Positions 1 to 9,083 of a stretch of DNA of 64,000 nucleotides are shown piece by piece (the stretch's first letter is position 1; every line of letters begins with the position of its first letter). The notes beneath the pieces are model-generated. The model was not told where the DNA came from, did not search any database, and worked only from the letters and a program-made list of their open reading frames with translations. The DNA lies in the NCBI GenBank assembly GCA_963784415.1, contig CAWARK010000002.1:124001-188000 (forward strand), in the 5' to 3' direction. The position numbers and the translations under genes were made by a program. The DNA is from UBA7672 sp963784415. Lineage in GTDB: Bacteria > Pseudomonadota > Alphaproteobacteria > Caulobacterales > Hyphomonadaceae.

Positions 1-1
1 T

Positions 2-730
2 GGCCTCGGCCATCGCTATGAGCTCGGGCTCACGGGCGGCAAGGCGGGATCGGTGCCGAACGATGCGTGGAAGCGGAAAGTCATCGGCGAGCAGTGGTAT
101 GCCGGCGACACGATCTCGGCCGCGATCGGGCAGGGCTATGTGACGGCGTCCCCGCTGCAGCTCGCCGTGATGTGCGCGCGCATCGCCGGCGGCGCCACCA
201 CACCCAACCCGACTGTGATCGCCAGCGGCATCAAGGTCCCGGACGCTGAAATCACCCAGATGGGAACGTTCAAGCCGGGCGTGCTCGAAGCTGTGCGCGG
301 CGGCATGTTCGCGGTGACGTCCGAGCCGGGCGGTACGGCCTACAGCTATCTCAAGGGCGGCACGGTCGATCCCAACAACGAACTTCCTGCGCCCTATACC
401 GGCGCACACATGGCCGGCAAGTCGGGTACGGCGCAGGTGCGCGTCATCCACGCTTCCGAACGCAACTCGCGCGGCGAGGCGATCAAGAACGACCAGTTGC
501 CATGGAAGCTGCGTGACCACGCGCTCTTCATCGCCTTCGCGCCGGCCGACAAGCCGCGCTACGCCGTGGCGATCGTTCTCGAGCACGGCGTTTCCGGTTC
601 GGGCCTTGCCTCGCCGATCGCGCGCGATCTGCTGGCCCACGCGTTGAAGTACGACACGGGCGCGAAAAAGCCGTTCGTTCCGCAATCGCGTGATGTCGCG
701 GCAGCCGATACAAAGGCGAAGCCGACATGA
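2..730 (+). CDS. mrdA: Penicillin-binding protein 2, C-terminal part (cut by window edge)
   Basis: The reading frame is open from base 2, so the true start lies upstream; the GTG at 53 is only an internal codon. What remains is the C-terminal end of the transpeptidase domain: the IGQGYVTASPLQLAVMCARI segment typical of class B PBPs and the third active-site motif as KSGTAQ. The catalytic SxxK and SxN motifs are outside the window. PBP2 cross-links peptidoglycan in the periplasm during elongation, together with RodA. Its stop overlaps the rodA start by 4 nt (ATGA), so the two are translationally coupled, as in typical mrdA-mrdB operons. The tail after the domain is Lys/Ala-rich and probably disordered. 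Confidence 0.93.
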   Translation, partial: GLGHRYELGLTGGKAGSVPNDAWKRKVIGEQWYAGDTISAAIGQGYVTASPLQLAVMCARIAGGATTPNPTVIASGIKVPDAEITQMGTFKPGVLEAVRGGMFAVTSEPGGTAYSYLKGGTVDPNNELPAPYTGAHMAGKSGTAQVRVIHASERNSRGEAIKNDQLPWKLRDHALFIAFAPADKPRYAVAIVLEHGVSGSGLASPIARDLLAHALKYDTGAKKPFVPQSRDVAAADTKAKPT

Positions 731-1884
731 TCATTCGCAAGGACACGCTTCTCTACAAGCTGACCCAGCTGCACTGGTTCCTGCTGCTCACCATCGTGGC
801 GCTCGCCATGTTCGGCACGCTGATCCTGTTCTCGGCGGGCTCATCCGCGCACGATCTCGAGACGGGCTCGCTGAAGATCGACGCCAGCTACGCCATCGCA
901 CACTTGACGCGCTTCGTGTTGATGCTGGGCGTCGCCATCGTTGTGGCGCTGCTCCCTTTGCGCCTGTGGGCGTCGCTGGCCTATCCGGCTTACATCATCG
1001 GCATGCTGCTGCTGGTGGGCGTCGAAGTCGCCGGCAATATCGTCAACGGATCGCAACGCTGGCTGACCATCGGGCCGCTGACGCTGCAGCCATCGGAGTT
1101 GATGAAGATCGCCGTGCCCCTGGCGCTCGCGCGCTATTATCACCAGATGTTCTCATCCGGACGAAGTGGCGGATGGATTCACCTTGTCGCCTTCCTGATG
1201 GTGATCGCGCCTGTCGGCTTCGTCCTGAAACAGCCCGACCTTGGCACGTCGCTGATGATCCTCGGCACCGGCTGCGCCGTGATCTTCTTCGCGGGCATCA
1301 GCCTCCGCATCATTGCCGGCGTGCTGATGGTGATCCTGGTGGCGGCGCCTGTCGTCTACTTCTTCGGCCTGCACGATTACCAGCGCGACCGCATCCACAC
1401 GATGTTCGACCCGGATGCCGATCCGCTTGGCGCGGGATACCAGCTGCAGCAGGGCATGATCGCCGTCGGCTCGGGCGGCCTTGCCGGCAAGGGCTTCATG
1501 GAAGGCGCCCAGAAGGAGCTCGATTACATCCCCGAGCAGCACACCGACTTCATCTTCACCATCGTGGCCGAGGAGTTCGGCTTTGCCGGCTCCCTGGTCC
1601 TGCTGGCGGCATGGGCGACCGCGATCGTGCAGGGGATGAACATTGCCGGCTCGTCCCGAAGTACCTTTGGAGGGTTGGCAGCGGCAGGCTTCATCTCGAC
1701 CCTGATGCTTTACGTGGGAATCAACGTCGGAATGGTCATCGGCCTGCTTCCGGTCGTGGGCATACCCTTGCCGCTGATCTCGTATGGGGGCACGGCTATT
1801 GTCACGGTTATGATCGGATTCGGGTTGTTGATGGCCGTACACCTCAACCGCGCGAACGATATGACCCTTCGCGGCCTGTTCTAG
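727..1884 (+). CDS. rodA: Rod shape-determining protein RodA
   Basis: A 385-residue SEDS-family polytopic membrane protein (about 10 helices) that polymerises glycan strands from lipid II as partner of PBP2. Family hallmarks visible are GSQRWLTIGPLTLQPSELMK near residue 108, KQPDLGTSLM near 167, the HTDFIFTIVAEEFGF segment near 272, and GIPLPLISYGGTAIVTVMIGFGLLM near the C-terminus. Length matches the family (about 370-390). The start overlaps the mrdA stop. A perfect 8-bp hairpin lies 20 bp after the stop. This is probably the last gene of an mre/mrd operon. Confidence 0.97.
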   Translation: MIIRKDTLLYKLTQLHWFLLLTIVALAMFGTLILFSAGSSAHDLETGSLKIDASYAIAHLTRFVLMLGVAIVVALLPLRLWASLAYPAYIIGMLLLVGVEVAGNIVNGSQRWLTIGPLTLQPSELMKIAVPLALARYYHQMFSSGRSGGWIHLVAFLMVIAPVGFVLKQPDLGTSLMILGTGCAVIFFAGISLRIIAGVLMVILVAAPVVYFFGLHDYQRDRIHTMFDPDADPLGAGYQLQQGMIAVGSGGLAGKGFMEGAQKELDYIPEQHTDFIFTIVAEEFGFAGSLVLLAAWATAIVQGMNIAGSSRSTFGGLAAAGFISTLMLYVGINVGMVIGLLPVVGIPLPLISYGGTAIVTVMIGFGLLMAVHLNRANDMTLRGLF

Positions 1885-1903
1885 GTCTGCTATGCCCCGG
1901 CGA

Positions 1904-1925
1904 GTCTGGCCTCAGCCGGCCAGAC
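1904..1925 (+). terminator. Terminator-like hairpin after rodA
   Basis: GTCTGGCC, a 6-nt loop and GGCCAGAC form a perfect 8-bp stem 20 bp after the rodA stop. Only a short T run follows, so it is a weak intrinsic terminator or a 3' stabilising hairpin. Confidence 0.45.
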
Positions 1926-1961
1926 CCGGTTTGAGGGCAGGCCAGAACAGGACGGGATGAC

Positions 1962-3317
1962 ATGACGATTGCCGGGCGGGTCGACCGCAAGAGTGAGACC
2001 TGGTCTTCCCGTTTCGGGTTCATCATGGCCGCCGTCGGTTCGTCCGTCGGCCTCGGCAATATCTGGCGCTTCACCTACACGACCGGCGAAAATGGCGGCG
2101 GCGCTTTCGTGCTCGCCTATCTGCTCTGTCTGGCGATCATCGCGTTTCCCCTGCTTGCGGCCGAATACGCCATCGGGCGCCGCTCGGGCCATTCCGCCGT
2201 CGAGAGCGTGCAGGCGCTGGCGCGCGCATCGGGCAAGAGTGAATGGTGGGGCGGCGTCGCCTGGCTCGGCATGCTGTCGGCGTTCTTCATACTGACTTTC
2301 TATTGCGTCGTCTCGGCGTGGTTCATGGCTTACATCCCCGCAGCCGTGACCGGCGCCTTTGCAACCGATGCGGGTTCGATCGACGCTTCGATGCAGCGCT
2401 TCGAACAGGTCACCTCGCGCGCCAACCTCCCGATGCTGCTGGTTTATCTCGGCTTGTTCATTGGCGCGGCGGTCATCGTCGTGGGTCGGGGCGTCAAGCG
2501 CGGGATCGAGCGGGCCTCGATCATCCTGATGCCGGTCTTCATTCTCATCCTGCTGATCCTGCTCGGCTTCGGCATCGCCGAAGGGGCTTTCGACAAGGCG
2601 CTGGGCTTCCTCACGCAGGTGAGGGGTGAAGATTTCTCCTGGTCGATGCTGCTAGATGCGCTGGCGCAATCGTTCTTCGCCACTGGCGTGGGCGCAGCCG
2701 TGATGATCACCTACGGCGCCTATCTGAAGACCGACGCAGACGTGCCGCGTTCGTCCGCCATCGTGGCCGTGTCGGACACGGTTGTCGCGCTGGTGGCCGC
2801 CTTCGTCGTGTTCTCGCTTGTCTTCGCGGTGGGTAGCGAGCCCGGCGCCGGCTTCAGCCTGCTGTTTGTCAACCTGCCCATCGGCCTTGCACAGATGCCT
2901 TTCGGCACGATCGTCGGTGGCGCGTTCTTCCTGCTGGCGCTGTTCGCCGCGCTCGCATCTTCAATCTCGCTGATGGAGGTTGCCGTCTCCTGGCTGGACG
3001 AGCGCACCGGCGTCACCCGTTGGGGCGCAGCGCTTGGTGTTGGCTTCACGGTGTTCGTCATCGGCGCGGGCTATGTCTACAGCCGCGAGTATGTGGGCTT
3101 TGTCGACTTCGTCGCCTCATCGCTCCTGATGCCCATCGGCGGTTTCCTGATGGCGATCTTCTCCGGCTGGGTCATCGAGAAAAAGATGATGCAGGCCGAA
3201 TTCGGAATGCCCTTCTTCCGCGTCTGGAGCGTGCTCGTCCGCTGGGTGATCCCGATCGCTGTCGGTGTCATCCTGGTGCTGGGCGTGTGGGAAAAACTGC
3301 AGGCCGCGGGCGCCTAG
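1962..3317 (+). CDS. Sodium-dependent transporter, neurotransmitter:sodium symporter (SNF) family
   Basis: A 451-residue protein with about 11-12 hydrophobic helices. The N-terminal GSSVGLGNIWRFTYTTGENG is the family's unwound TM1 region (GNxWRFPY), which binds Na+ and substrate; the usual FP is FT here. ASSISLMEVAVSWLDERTGV near residue 325 matches the TM8-TM9 region. Length is close to bacterial LeuT/MhsT-type members. It would import an amino acid or related solute with Na+; the substrate cannot be read from sequence. The start is the ATG at 1962. The stop shares the tetranucleotide CTAG with the stop of the convergent peptidase gene. Confidence 0.92.
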   Translation: MTIAGRVDRKSETWSSRFGFIMAAVGSSVGLGNIWRFTYTTGENGGGAFVLAYLLCLAIIAFPLLAAEYAIGRRSGHSAVESVQALARASGKSEWWGGVAWLGMLSAFFILTFYCVVSAWFMAYIPAAVTGAFATDAGSIDASMQRFEQVTSRANLPMLLVYLGLFIGAAVIVVGRGVKRGIERASIILMPVFILILLILLGFGIAEGAFDKALGFLTQVRGEDFSWSMLLDALAQSFFATGVGAAVMITYGAYLKTDADVPRSSAIVAVSDTVVALVAAFVVFSLVFAVGSEPGAGFSLLFVNLPIGLAQMPFGTIVGGAFFLLALFAALASSISLMEVAVSWLDERTGVTRWGAALGVGFTVFVIGAGYVYSREYVGFVDFVASSLLMPIGGFLMAIFSGWVIEKKMMQAEFGMPFFRVWSVLVRWVIPIAVGVILVLGVWEKLQAAGA

Positions 3318-4285
3318 CCGACCTTTTCCGCCAGCCAGTCGCTCGCCTTCACCAGCTCGCTGATGATGCCGGGCTCCAACGAGGAGTGTCCTGCGTCGGG
3401 CACGATCTTCAGCTGCGACTTCGGCCACGCCTTGTGCAGCTTCCACGCGGAATCGAGCGGCGTCACCACGTCATAGCGGCCATGCACGATCACGCCCGGC
3501 AGGTCGCCGAACTTCGCGGCTTGGTCCAGCAGCCAGCCATCCTTCTCGAAGAAACCCTTGTTCCAGAAGTAGTGGCATTCGATGCGCGCGAACGCATCGA
3601 GGAAGTCGGCCTCGTCAAAGCGGGGCGGGCGTTGTTTCGGGCCCTGAATGGACAGCGTCTCGCCTTCCCAGCGCGCCCACGCGGCGGCAGCTTCTGCGCG
3701 CGCCGTCGGGTTCTTGCCGGTGAGGCGTTTGTGGAACGCTTTCAGGAGATCGTTGCGCTCGTCGTCCGGGATCGGCGCGAGATAGCGGTCGAAGGCATCC
3801 GGGAAGATGTTGCTGGCGCCTTCCTGATAGAACCAGCGAATCTCGTGCTCGGTCAGCAGGAAGATGCCGCGCAGCAGGAGACCTGCCACCTGCTTGCGAT
3901 GCATGGCGGCGTAGGCGAGGGCGAGGGTGGAGCCCCACGAGCCGCCGAACACCACCCACTTCTTGATGCCCAAGTGCGCCCTCAGCGTCTCAATGTCGCG
4001 GACCAGGTCCCAGGTTGTGTTTTCACGCAGTTCCGAGTGCGGCGTCGAGCGGCCGCAACCGCGCTGGTCGAACATGATGATGCGATAGCGGCGCGGGTCG
4101 AAAAACCTGCGCATTTCGGGGCTGGAACCGCCGCCGGGCCCGCCATGCAGGGCGATAACGGGCAATCCGTCGGGATGGCCGCTTTCCTCCCAGTAAAGCT
4201 CGTGGATGCCGCTGACGGTCAGGCGACCTGTCTTGCGCGGCTCCAGCGACGGGTAGAGCGAGCGGCGGGGGCGATCTTCATTCAT
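3314..4285 (-). CDS. pip: Proline iminopeptidase, alpha/beta hydrolase (peptidase S33)
   Basis: A 323-residue cytoplasmic enzyme that removes N-terminal proline from peptides. Visible are the oxyanion segment HGGPGGG near residue 46, the nucleophile elbow GGSWGS (Ser about 115), a catalytic Asp in HGRYDVVTP near 270 and a His in PDAGHSS near 298. The opening ELYWEESGHPDGLPVIALHG is typical of the family, and length is standard (310-325). It converges on the NSS transporter gene, and both stop codons lie in one CTAG. It is divergent from the lipoprotein gene that follows. Confidence 0.95.
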   Translation of the reverse strand: MNEDRPRRSLYPSLEPRKTGRLTVSGIHELYWEESGHPDGLPVIALHGGPGGGSSPEMRRFFDPRRYRIIMFDQRGCGRSTPHSELRENTTWDLVRDIETLRAHLGIKKWVVFGGSWGSTLALAYAAMHRKQVAGLLLRGIFLLTEHEIRWFYQEGASNIFPDAFDRYLAPIPDDERNDLLKAFHKRLTGKNPTARAEAAAAWARWEGETLSIQGPKQRPPRFDEADFLDAFARIECHYFWNKGFFEKDGWLLDQAAKFGDLPGVIVHGRYDVVTPLDSAWKLHKAWPKSQLKIVPDAGHSSLEPGIISELVKASDWLAEKVG

Positions 4286-4403
4286 AGTTGCTTCATCTAC
4301 CGGCGATCATCCTAGCGTCAAACCAATTCAGCGGGCGTTTGTTTTTTGCAGGCGCTGCGCCTATAACAGGTTGAGTTGCAACGAACTTTCAGGATCGGGT
4401 TCG

Positions 4404-5012
4404 GTGGCCAAGTTGCGTACCTTCATTTTGTGCCTCCTGGCGTGCCTTCCGGCCGCAGCCTGCGCGACAGTTTCCGTCTATGACGAGCCCCTCTCCGCCG
4501 AAGTTTCGCTGACGCAGGATCAGTCAGACCTGCATGCTGCCGCAGAGGCATTCAGCAAGACCACCCGCGACAAGGGTCTCGCTGCGGGCGAAGCCAGCCT
4601 TGCCAGCATCGCCGGCATGCTCAGCGGCAAGCAGTCCGACGCCAATGCCTACTGGCGGCGGATCGGCGCGGACAAGACCGCGCCCGCGACCGTCGTCACC
4701 CGGGTACGCGACGACATGAACACCTCGGCCAAGGGCCTCACCGATCTCGACAGGATGGCGCATTCGTTGATCAGCAAGGGCGATCCGGCGCGTCTGGACG
4801 TTGCCGCGTTCGAAGGCGCGCTGATCCATGCGCGTCAGGCGCGGGATTCCTTCTCGGACGCGCTGGTGCAGGTCAACAAGCGCGCCGGCGCAGAGTATCA
4901 GATCACGCAGGAGCTTGCCCCGCTCGATGTGGCGCTGGCTGCGGCGCGGACGACCGCCGATGATCTGGCGCAGGCGCGCGCCGAGGGTGCGAGCCAGACG
5001 GCCGGAAGCTAG
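4404..5012 (+). CDS. Uncharacterised lipoprotein, mostly helical
   Basis: I chose the GTG at 4404 because it follows AGGA at good spacing and gives a clean lipoprotein signal (VAKLRTFILCLLACLPAAAC, lipobox PAAC); an upstream TTG at 4371 would add 11 residues in front of the signal. The mature part (about 180 residues) is Ala/Asp-rich and helical with no recognised domain. Repeated amphipathic segments (AAAEAFSKTTRDKGLAAGEA, ARTTADDLAQARAEG) suggest coiled coils. The protein would be anchored in an envelope membrane facing the periplasm. The stop shares CTAG with the convergent DUF423 gene. Function is unknown. Confidence 0.75.
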   Translation: MAKLRTFILCLLACLPAAACATVSVYDEPLSAEVSLTQDQSDLHAAAEAFSKTTRDKGLAAGEASLASIAGMLSGKQSDANAYWRRIGADKTAPATVVTRVRDDMNTSAKGLTDLDRMAHSLISKGDPARLDVAAFEGALIHARQARDSFSDALVQVNKRAGAEYQITQELAPLDVALAAARTTADDLAQARAEGASQTAGS

Positions 5013-5395
5013 GGCTGTTTAGGCGCCAGGGCGGCCGAGAGGCCGAGCAGCAGCCAACCGAGAATGAAAGCCGCGCCGCCGAACGGCACGAGGAATGACA
5101 GCCCGTCGAGCGGCGTCGGCGTCATCGCAATCCCGCCCAGCATGATCTTGCCGATCTGGACGCCGGAAAACATCGGTACACTGACGATGAAGGCCCATCC
5201 GCTGGCATATTGCAGCCGGCTCCGGAATGGCAGCATCGCCGCGACCGCCGCCGCCAGCACGTGCGCAAAGCCATACATGAACGCGCTCTGCCACCGCGCC
5301 AGCGCCTCCAGCGGCACCGAATTATGCCCCCCCGCCGCCCCCGCCGCGACCAGCAACAAACCCAGCAGGGATGCAGCGATGATCAGTGCACGCAT
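5009..5395 (-). CDS. DUF423 family small membrane protein
   Basis: 128 residues with four predicted helices. The AFMYGFAHVLAAAV, FSGVQIGKIMLGGI, TPLDGLSFLVPFGGAAFILGWLLL pattern is that of the DUF423/YgdD family. Biochemical function is unknown across the family. It converges on the upstream lipoprotein gene with a shared CTAG stop, and is divergent from the Mla operon with a 154-bp intergenic space. Confidence 0.85.
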   Translation of the reverse strand: MRALIIAASLLGLLLVAAGAAGGHNSVPLEALARWQSAFMYGFAHVLAAAVAAMLPFRSRLQYASGWAFIVSVPMFSGVQIGKIMLGGIAMTPTPLDGLSFLVPFGGAAFILGWLLLGLSAALAPKQP

Positions 5396-5549
5396 AAGTT
5401 TTTCCGGAACCTGAGTCTTTCCAGCAGGTAAACACTATTGGGTGGGTTTGCGAAGCGCGCGGCAAATAAGCGGTGCAACTGACGCGAGAACAGCGTCGCA
5501 GGGGTCCGGGTTTGGTGTTTCCTATACGTTTCTCCTGTAAGTTTTTGTA

Positions 5550-6680
5550 ATGGCGATCAACTCAACACGGTTTCAGGTGGATACCGCCGCGGACGGGAAG
5601 CAGGTGCTTCTCGTCGCGGGCGACTGGACCGTGTGGACCGTCACCGAAGTCGAAGAGAAGCTGCGCAACACAAAGATCGCCTACGACGCGATCCTCGACG
5701 TGTCCGAGCTCGAGCGCATCGACACGTCCGGCGCCTACCTGATCGACCGGGCATTCGGCGCGCTGGAAGGCATCGACGATCCAATCGCGATCCGTGGCGA
5801 CCACCCTACCTTCGAGCGGCTGATGACCAAGGTGCGCATCGCCAGCCCCGCAGCGCCCCCCGATCCAGTTCACCAGCCCGGCCTGATCGCCCTGTTCGAC
5901 CGGGCAGGGCGCGGCGCCGTCAACGCGTGGGAAGAATTCCTCGGCCTGTTGTCCTTCATCGGCGAAACCATGGCCACGCTCTGGCGCCTGGCGCTCCACC
6001 CGAAGCGCATTCGCTGGCGCTCTGTGGTTGCGATCATGGAGGATGTCGGCCTCGATGCCTTGCCGATCGTCTGCTTCCTGTCGTTCTTCATCGGGCTCGT
6101 GATCGCCTTCATCGGCGCCAACCTGCTGGCGATGTTCAACGCCTCGGTCTTCACGGTCGAGCTGGTGGGCATCGGCATGCTGCGCGAGTTCGGCGCCGTG
6201 CTGACTGCGATCCTGCTGGCGGGCCGCACCGACAGCGCCTTCACCGCGCAGATCGGCGCCATGAAGATGCGTCAGGAAATCGATGCGATGCGCATCATCG
6301 GCCTCGATCCCATGGAGGCGCTCGTCGCTCCGCGATTGATCGCGCTCATCATCATGACGCCATTGCTGACGTTTGCCGCCACGATCGCGGGCATCGGCGG
6401 CGGTCTGATGGCAGCGTGGGGCGCCATGGGTATCGGCCCGCAGATGTTCATCTCGCGCTTCCAGGAAGTCGTGCCGCCGATCCATTTCTGGGCTGGCATG
6501 ATCAAGACGCCGGTGTTCGCGCTTGTGATCGCGATGGTCGGCTGCCGGCAGGGCCTGCTGGTTGAGGGCGATGTTGTCTCGCTGGGCCGCCGCACCACAT
6601 CATCGGTGGTGCAGGCGATTTTCCTCGTCATCGCGCTCGATGCGATGTTTGCAATCTTTTACTATCAGTTGAAAATATGA
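5550..6680 (+). CDS. mlaE: MlaE-type ABC lipid transporter permease with N-terminal STAS domain
   Basis: 376 residues. Residues 1-105 form a STAS-like domain (LDVSELERIDTSGAYLIDRA); the rest is an MlaE permease with LPIVCFLSFFIGLVIAFIGANLL, VELVGIGMLREFGAVLTAILLAGRTDSAFTAQIGAM and MRIIGLDPMEALVAPRLIAL. In enterobacteria the STAS part is the separate protein MlaB; fusion to the permease is common in other proteobacteria. It forms the inner-membrane channel of an MCE system that moves phospholipid between the membranes. It overlaps the ATPase gene by 4 nt. The ribosome-binding site before the ATG is weak. Confidence 0.94.
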   Translation: MAINSTRFQVDTAADGKQVLLVAGDWTVWTVTEVEEKLRNTKIAYDAILDVSELERIDTSGAYLIDRAFGALEGIDDPIAIRGDHPTFERLMTKVRIASPAAPPDPVHQPGLIALFDRAGRGAVNAWEEFLGLLSFIGETMATLWRLALHPKRIRWRSVVAIMEDVGLDALPIVCFLSFFIGLVIAFIGANLLAMFNASVFTVELVGIGMLREFGAVLTAILLAGRTDSAFTAQIGAMKMRQEIDAMRIIGLDPMEALVAPRLIALIIMTPLLTFAATIAGIGGGLMAAWGAMGIGPQMFISRFQEVVPPIHFWAGMIKTPVFALVIAMVGCRQGLLVEGDVVSLGRRTTSSVVQAIFLVIALDAMFAIFYYQLKI

Positions 6681-7504
6681 ACGACGCGGCTCTCATCAAG
6701 GACAAGCCGGGCGACGCGCCCGCGGGCGGCCCCGCGAATAACGATGACATCATCGTCAGCGTGCGCGGCCTCGCGAACCGCTTCGGCTCCAAGACCGTGC
6801 ACGAAGGGCTCGACCTTGAAGTGAAGCGTGGCGAGGTCCTGGGCGTCATTGGCGGATCGGGCACGGGCAAATCTGTACTGCTGCGCTCAATCGTCGGTCT
6901 CCACACGCCGAACGCAGGCGAGATCGAGGTGTTCGGCCAACGGTTGAACAAGGCTTCGCGTGAGGAGCGAATTGCGGTCGAGCGGCGCTGGGGCGTGATG
7001 TTCCAGGATGGCGCACTCTTTTCGACCATGACGGTGCGCGAAAACGTCATGGCGCCCATGGTAGAGCATACCCGCATTCCCAAGCCGCTGATGCGCGAGC
7101 TGGCTGACCTCAAGATCCGCCTCGCTGGACTGGAACTGGAAGCGGCAGCCAAGCGGCCGGGCGACCTGTCAGGCGGCATGCGCAAGCGGGCGGCGCTGGC
7201 GCGCGCACTGGCGCTGGATCCGGAGTTGCTATTCCTCGACGAACCCACGGCTGGTCTCGACCCCATCGGAGCGGAGCGCTTCGACGAACTCGTCCGTTCA
7301 CTGAACGAAAGCCTGGGCTTAACCATCTTTCTGGTTACCCACGATCTCGACACTTTGGCTGCAACGTGTGACCGGATTGCAGTGTTGAGTGACGGCAAGG
7401 TGCTTGCAATCGGTTCACTTGATGAGGTTCGTAAAAACCCGAACCCGTGGATCCAGGAATACTTCTCCGGCCCGCGCGGCCGGGCTGCAGCGAGGCAGAC
7501 ATAG
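6677..7504 (+). CDS. mlaF: MlaF-type ABC transporter ATP-binding protein
   Basis: 275 residues. Walker A GGSGTGKS near residue 60, signature LSGGMRKRAALARAL near 168, Walker B LLFLDEPTAGLDP near 187, and an H-loop in FLVTHDLDT. LSGGM instead of LSGGQ is typical of MlaF. The first 28 residues form a Pro/Gly/Asp-rich extension. It powers the transporter with MlaE and MlaD. Its start overlaps the mlaE stop, and mlaD begins 3 nt after its stop. Confidence 0.95.
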   Translation: MNDAALIKDKPGDAPAGGPANNDDIIVSVRGLANRFGSKTVHEGLDLEVKRGEVLGVIGGSGTGKSVLLRSIVGLHTPNAGEIEVFGQRLNKASREERIAVERRWGVMFQDGALFSTMTVRENVMAPMVEHTRIPKPLMRELADLKIRLAGLELEAAAKRPGDLSGGMRKRAALARALALDPELLFLDEPTAGLDPIGAERFDELVRSLNESLGLTIFLVTHDLDTLAATCDRIAVLSDGKVLAIGSLDEVRKNPNPWIQEYFSGPRGRAAARQT

Positions 7505-7507
7505 GCC

Positions 7508-8461
7508 ATGGAAACCAAGGCCAATTACGTTTTGATCGGCGCCTTCGTGCTTCTTGCAGCGGGCGCGCTCGCCCTGTTTACGCTGTGGATCGCCGGCAAC
7601 CCGTTCAGCCGCAGCTACAAGGACTATGATGTGGTCTTCAACGGGCCGGTCAACGGCCTGTCGGAAGGCGGCGAAGTGCGCTTCAACGGCATCAAGGTCG
7701 GCGAAGTGACGACGCTGCGTCTCGACCGCATGGACCCGAACCGCGTGATCGCCCATGTGCGCGTCGAAGCGCAGACCCCAGTGCGCACGGACTCGGTGGC
7801 CCAGCTGAACTTCATGGGCATCACGGGCGTCACCTTCATCCAGATCCTTGCGGGCGACCCCAACGCGCCGCTGCTGACGCCGACGAATGGCGAGACGCCG
7901 CAAATTCCGACCAGCCGAACGCTGGTTGATGAGCTGTTCCAGGGCGGGCAGGATCTGCTTGGCGTGTCCGGTGACACGATCAAGAAGGTCAACGAGCTGC
8001 TGTCCACGGAAAACCTTGAGCATTTCACATCGACACTCGCCAGCCTCGACAGTGCGATGGCCAAGATCGCTCAGGATGACGGCGTCATTGATGAGGCAAC
8101 CAAGGCGCTGGCCAACATCAACATCGCCGCTGCTCAGCTCAGCTCGGCCGCGAGCGCGGTCGACGTCGCCGCAAAGTCCATCGGCTCTGACTTCAGTGCG
8201 CTGCAGACCGACGTGCATGGCGTGATCGAGAAACTCGACCCGACGCTGGACGAAGCGCGCACCGCTATGGCGAACGTGAACACAGCTGTCGAACAGATCA
8301 ACACGTCGATCGCGCCAGCTGCGACCCGCACCCTGCGGCAGGTCGGCAATTCGGCTGCGGACCTGCAGGCGCTGATTGCGCGCCTGAGGACGGTTCTCGC
8401 CCAGGTCGAGCGCGACCCGAGCAGCTTCATCTACCAACAGCCGCAGCCTGTGGAGCGCTAG
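7508..8461 (+). CDS. mlaD: MlaD-family MCE-domain substrate-binding protein
   Basis: 317 residues. One N-terminal anchor helix (residues about 8-28), then an MCE domain at about 36-115 (YDVVFNGPVNGLSEGGEVRFNGIKVGEV, followed by VQTPVRTDSVAQL-like and FIQILAG segments). The long Ala/Asp/Leu-rich helical tail (about 150-290) matches the C-terminal helices that build the periplasmic pore in MCE hexamers. The tail is much longer than in E. coli MlaD (183 aa), as in many alphaproteobacterial homologues. It lies between mlaF and an auxiliary lipoprotein gene. Confidence 0.93.
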   Translation: METKANYVLIGAFVLLAAGALALFTLWIAGNPFSRSYKDYDVVFNGPVNGLSEGGEVRFNGIKVGEVTTLRLDRMDPNRVIAHVRVEAQTPVRTDSVAQLNFMGITGVTFIQILAGDPNAPLLTPTNGETPQIPTSRTLVDELFQGGQDLLGVSGDTIKKVNELLSTENLEHFTSTLASLDSAMAKIAQDDGVIDEATKALANINIAAAQLSSAASAVDVAAKSIGSDFSALQTDVHGVIEKLDPTLDEARTAMANVNTAVEQINTSIAPAATRTLRQVGNSAADLQALIARLRTVLAQVERDPSSFIYQQPQPVER

Positions 8462-8464
8462 ACG

Positions 8465-9067
8465 ATGAAATCCCTTCTGCTTGCTGCCACGCTTGTTTCT
8501 GCAACCGCTCTTTCAGGCTGCATCTCGGTGCTGCCGGAGCCCTTCATTCCCACGGCGCTGATCGCCCTGCCGGCCGAGCGCGCTGTTGCGCCCTCGCAGC
8601 CGCTGCTGGCCGACGTTGCGGTGTACGCTCCGGACTCATCGCGCGCGTATGAAGGCGTCGATATCGCCGTGCGTGACCGTCAGGAGCTGATCTATCTCGG
8701 CGAAGTGCGTTGGTCCGACAGCGCGCCGCACCTGCTGCAGGGCGCTGTCGTGAACTCACTCACCAAGGCTGGCGGCCCGGGCAAGGCCGTGCCGGCGGAA
8801 CTCGGCGCTGATGTCGACTACGATGTGCGCTGGCGCCTGATTGATATGTCGGCTGGCAAAGAAACCGCGCCAGTTCGCGCCGAAGTTCAGGTCAGCATCG
8901 TGAGCTCGGATACGCGCCGCATGGTTGCGCAACAGACCTTCACGGTTGAGGGATCGCCCTCTGATCGCTCGCCACGCGCCCGTGCGGCGGCGCTGGCTGT
9001 CGCGGGTCAGCAAGTGGCGGACAAGGTTGCAGCCTTCGTCACCGAAACGGTCACGGCCAAACAGTAA
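8465..9067 (+). CDS. ABC-type transport auxiliary lipoprotein (MCE-system partner)
   Basis: 200 residues. Signal peptide and lipobox at MKSLLLAATLVSATALSGC. The body has the ABC_trans_aux/PqiC-like layout: strands around ADVAVYAPDSSRAYEGVDIAVRDRQELIYLGEVRWSD, then DYDVRWRLIDMSAG and a final helix SPRARAAALAVAGQQVADKVAAFV. Such lipoproteins usually sit in the outer membrane as receptor of an MCE transporter. The gene is 3 nt after mlaD in a four-gene operon, so it is probably the outer-membrane end of this system. Confidence 0.85.
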   Translation: MKSLLLAATLVSATALSGCISVLPEPFIPTALIALPAERAVAPSQPLLADVAVYAPDSSRAYEGVDIAVRDRQELIYLGEVRWSDSAPHLLQGAVVNSLTKAGGPGKAVPAELGADVDYDVRWRLIDMSAGKETAPVRAEVQVSIVSSDTRRMVAQQTFTVEGSPSDRSPRARAAALAVAGQQVADKVAAFVTETVTAKQ

Positions 9068-9083
9068 GCCCTAGACAGGCTGA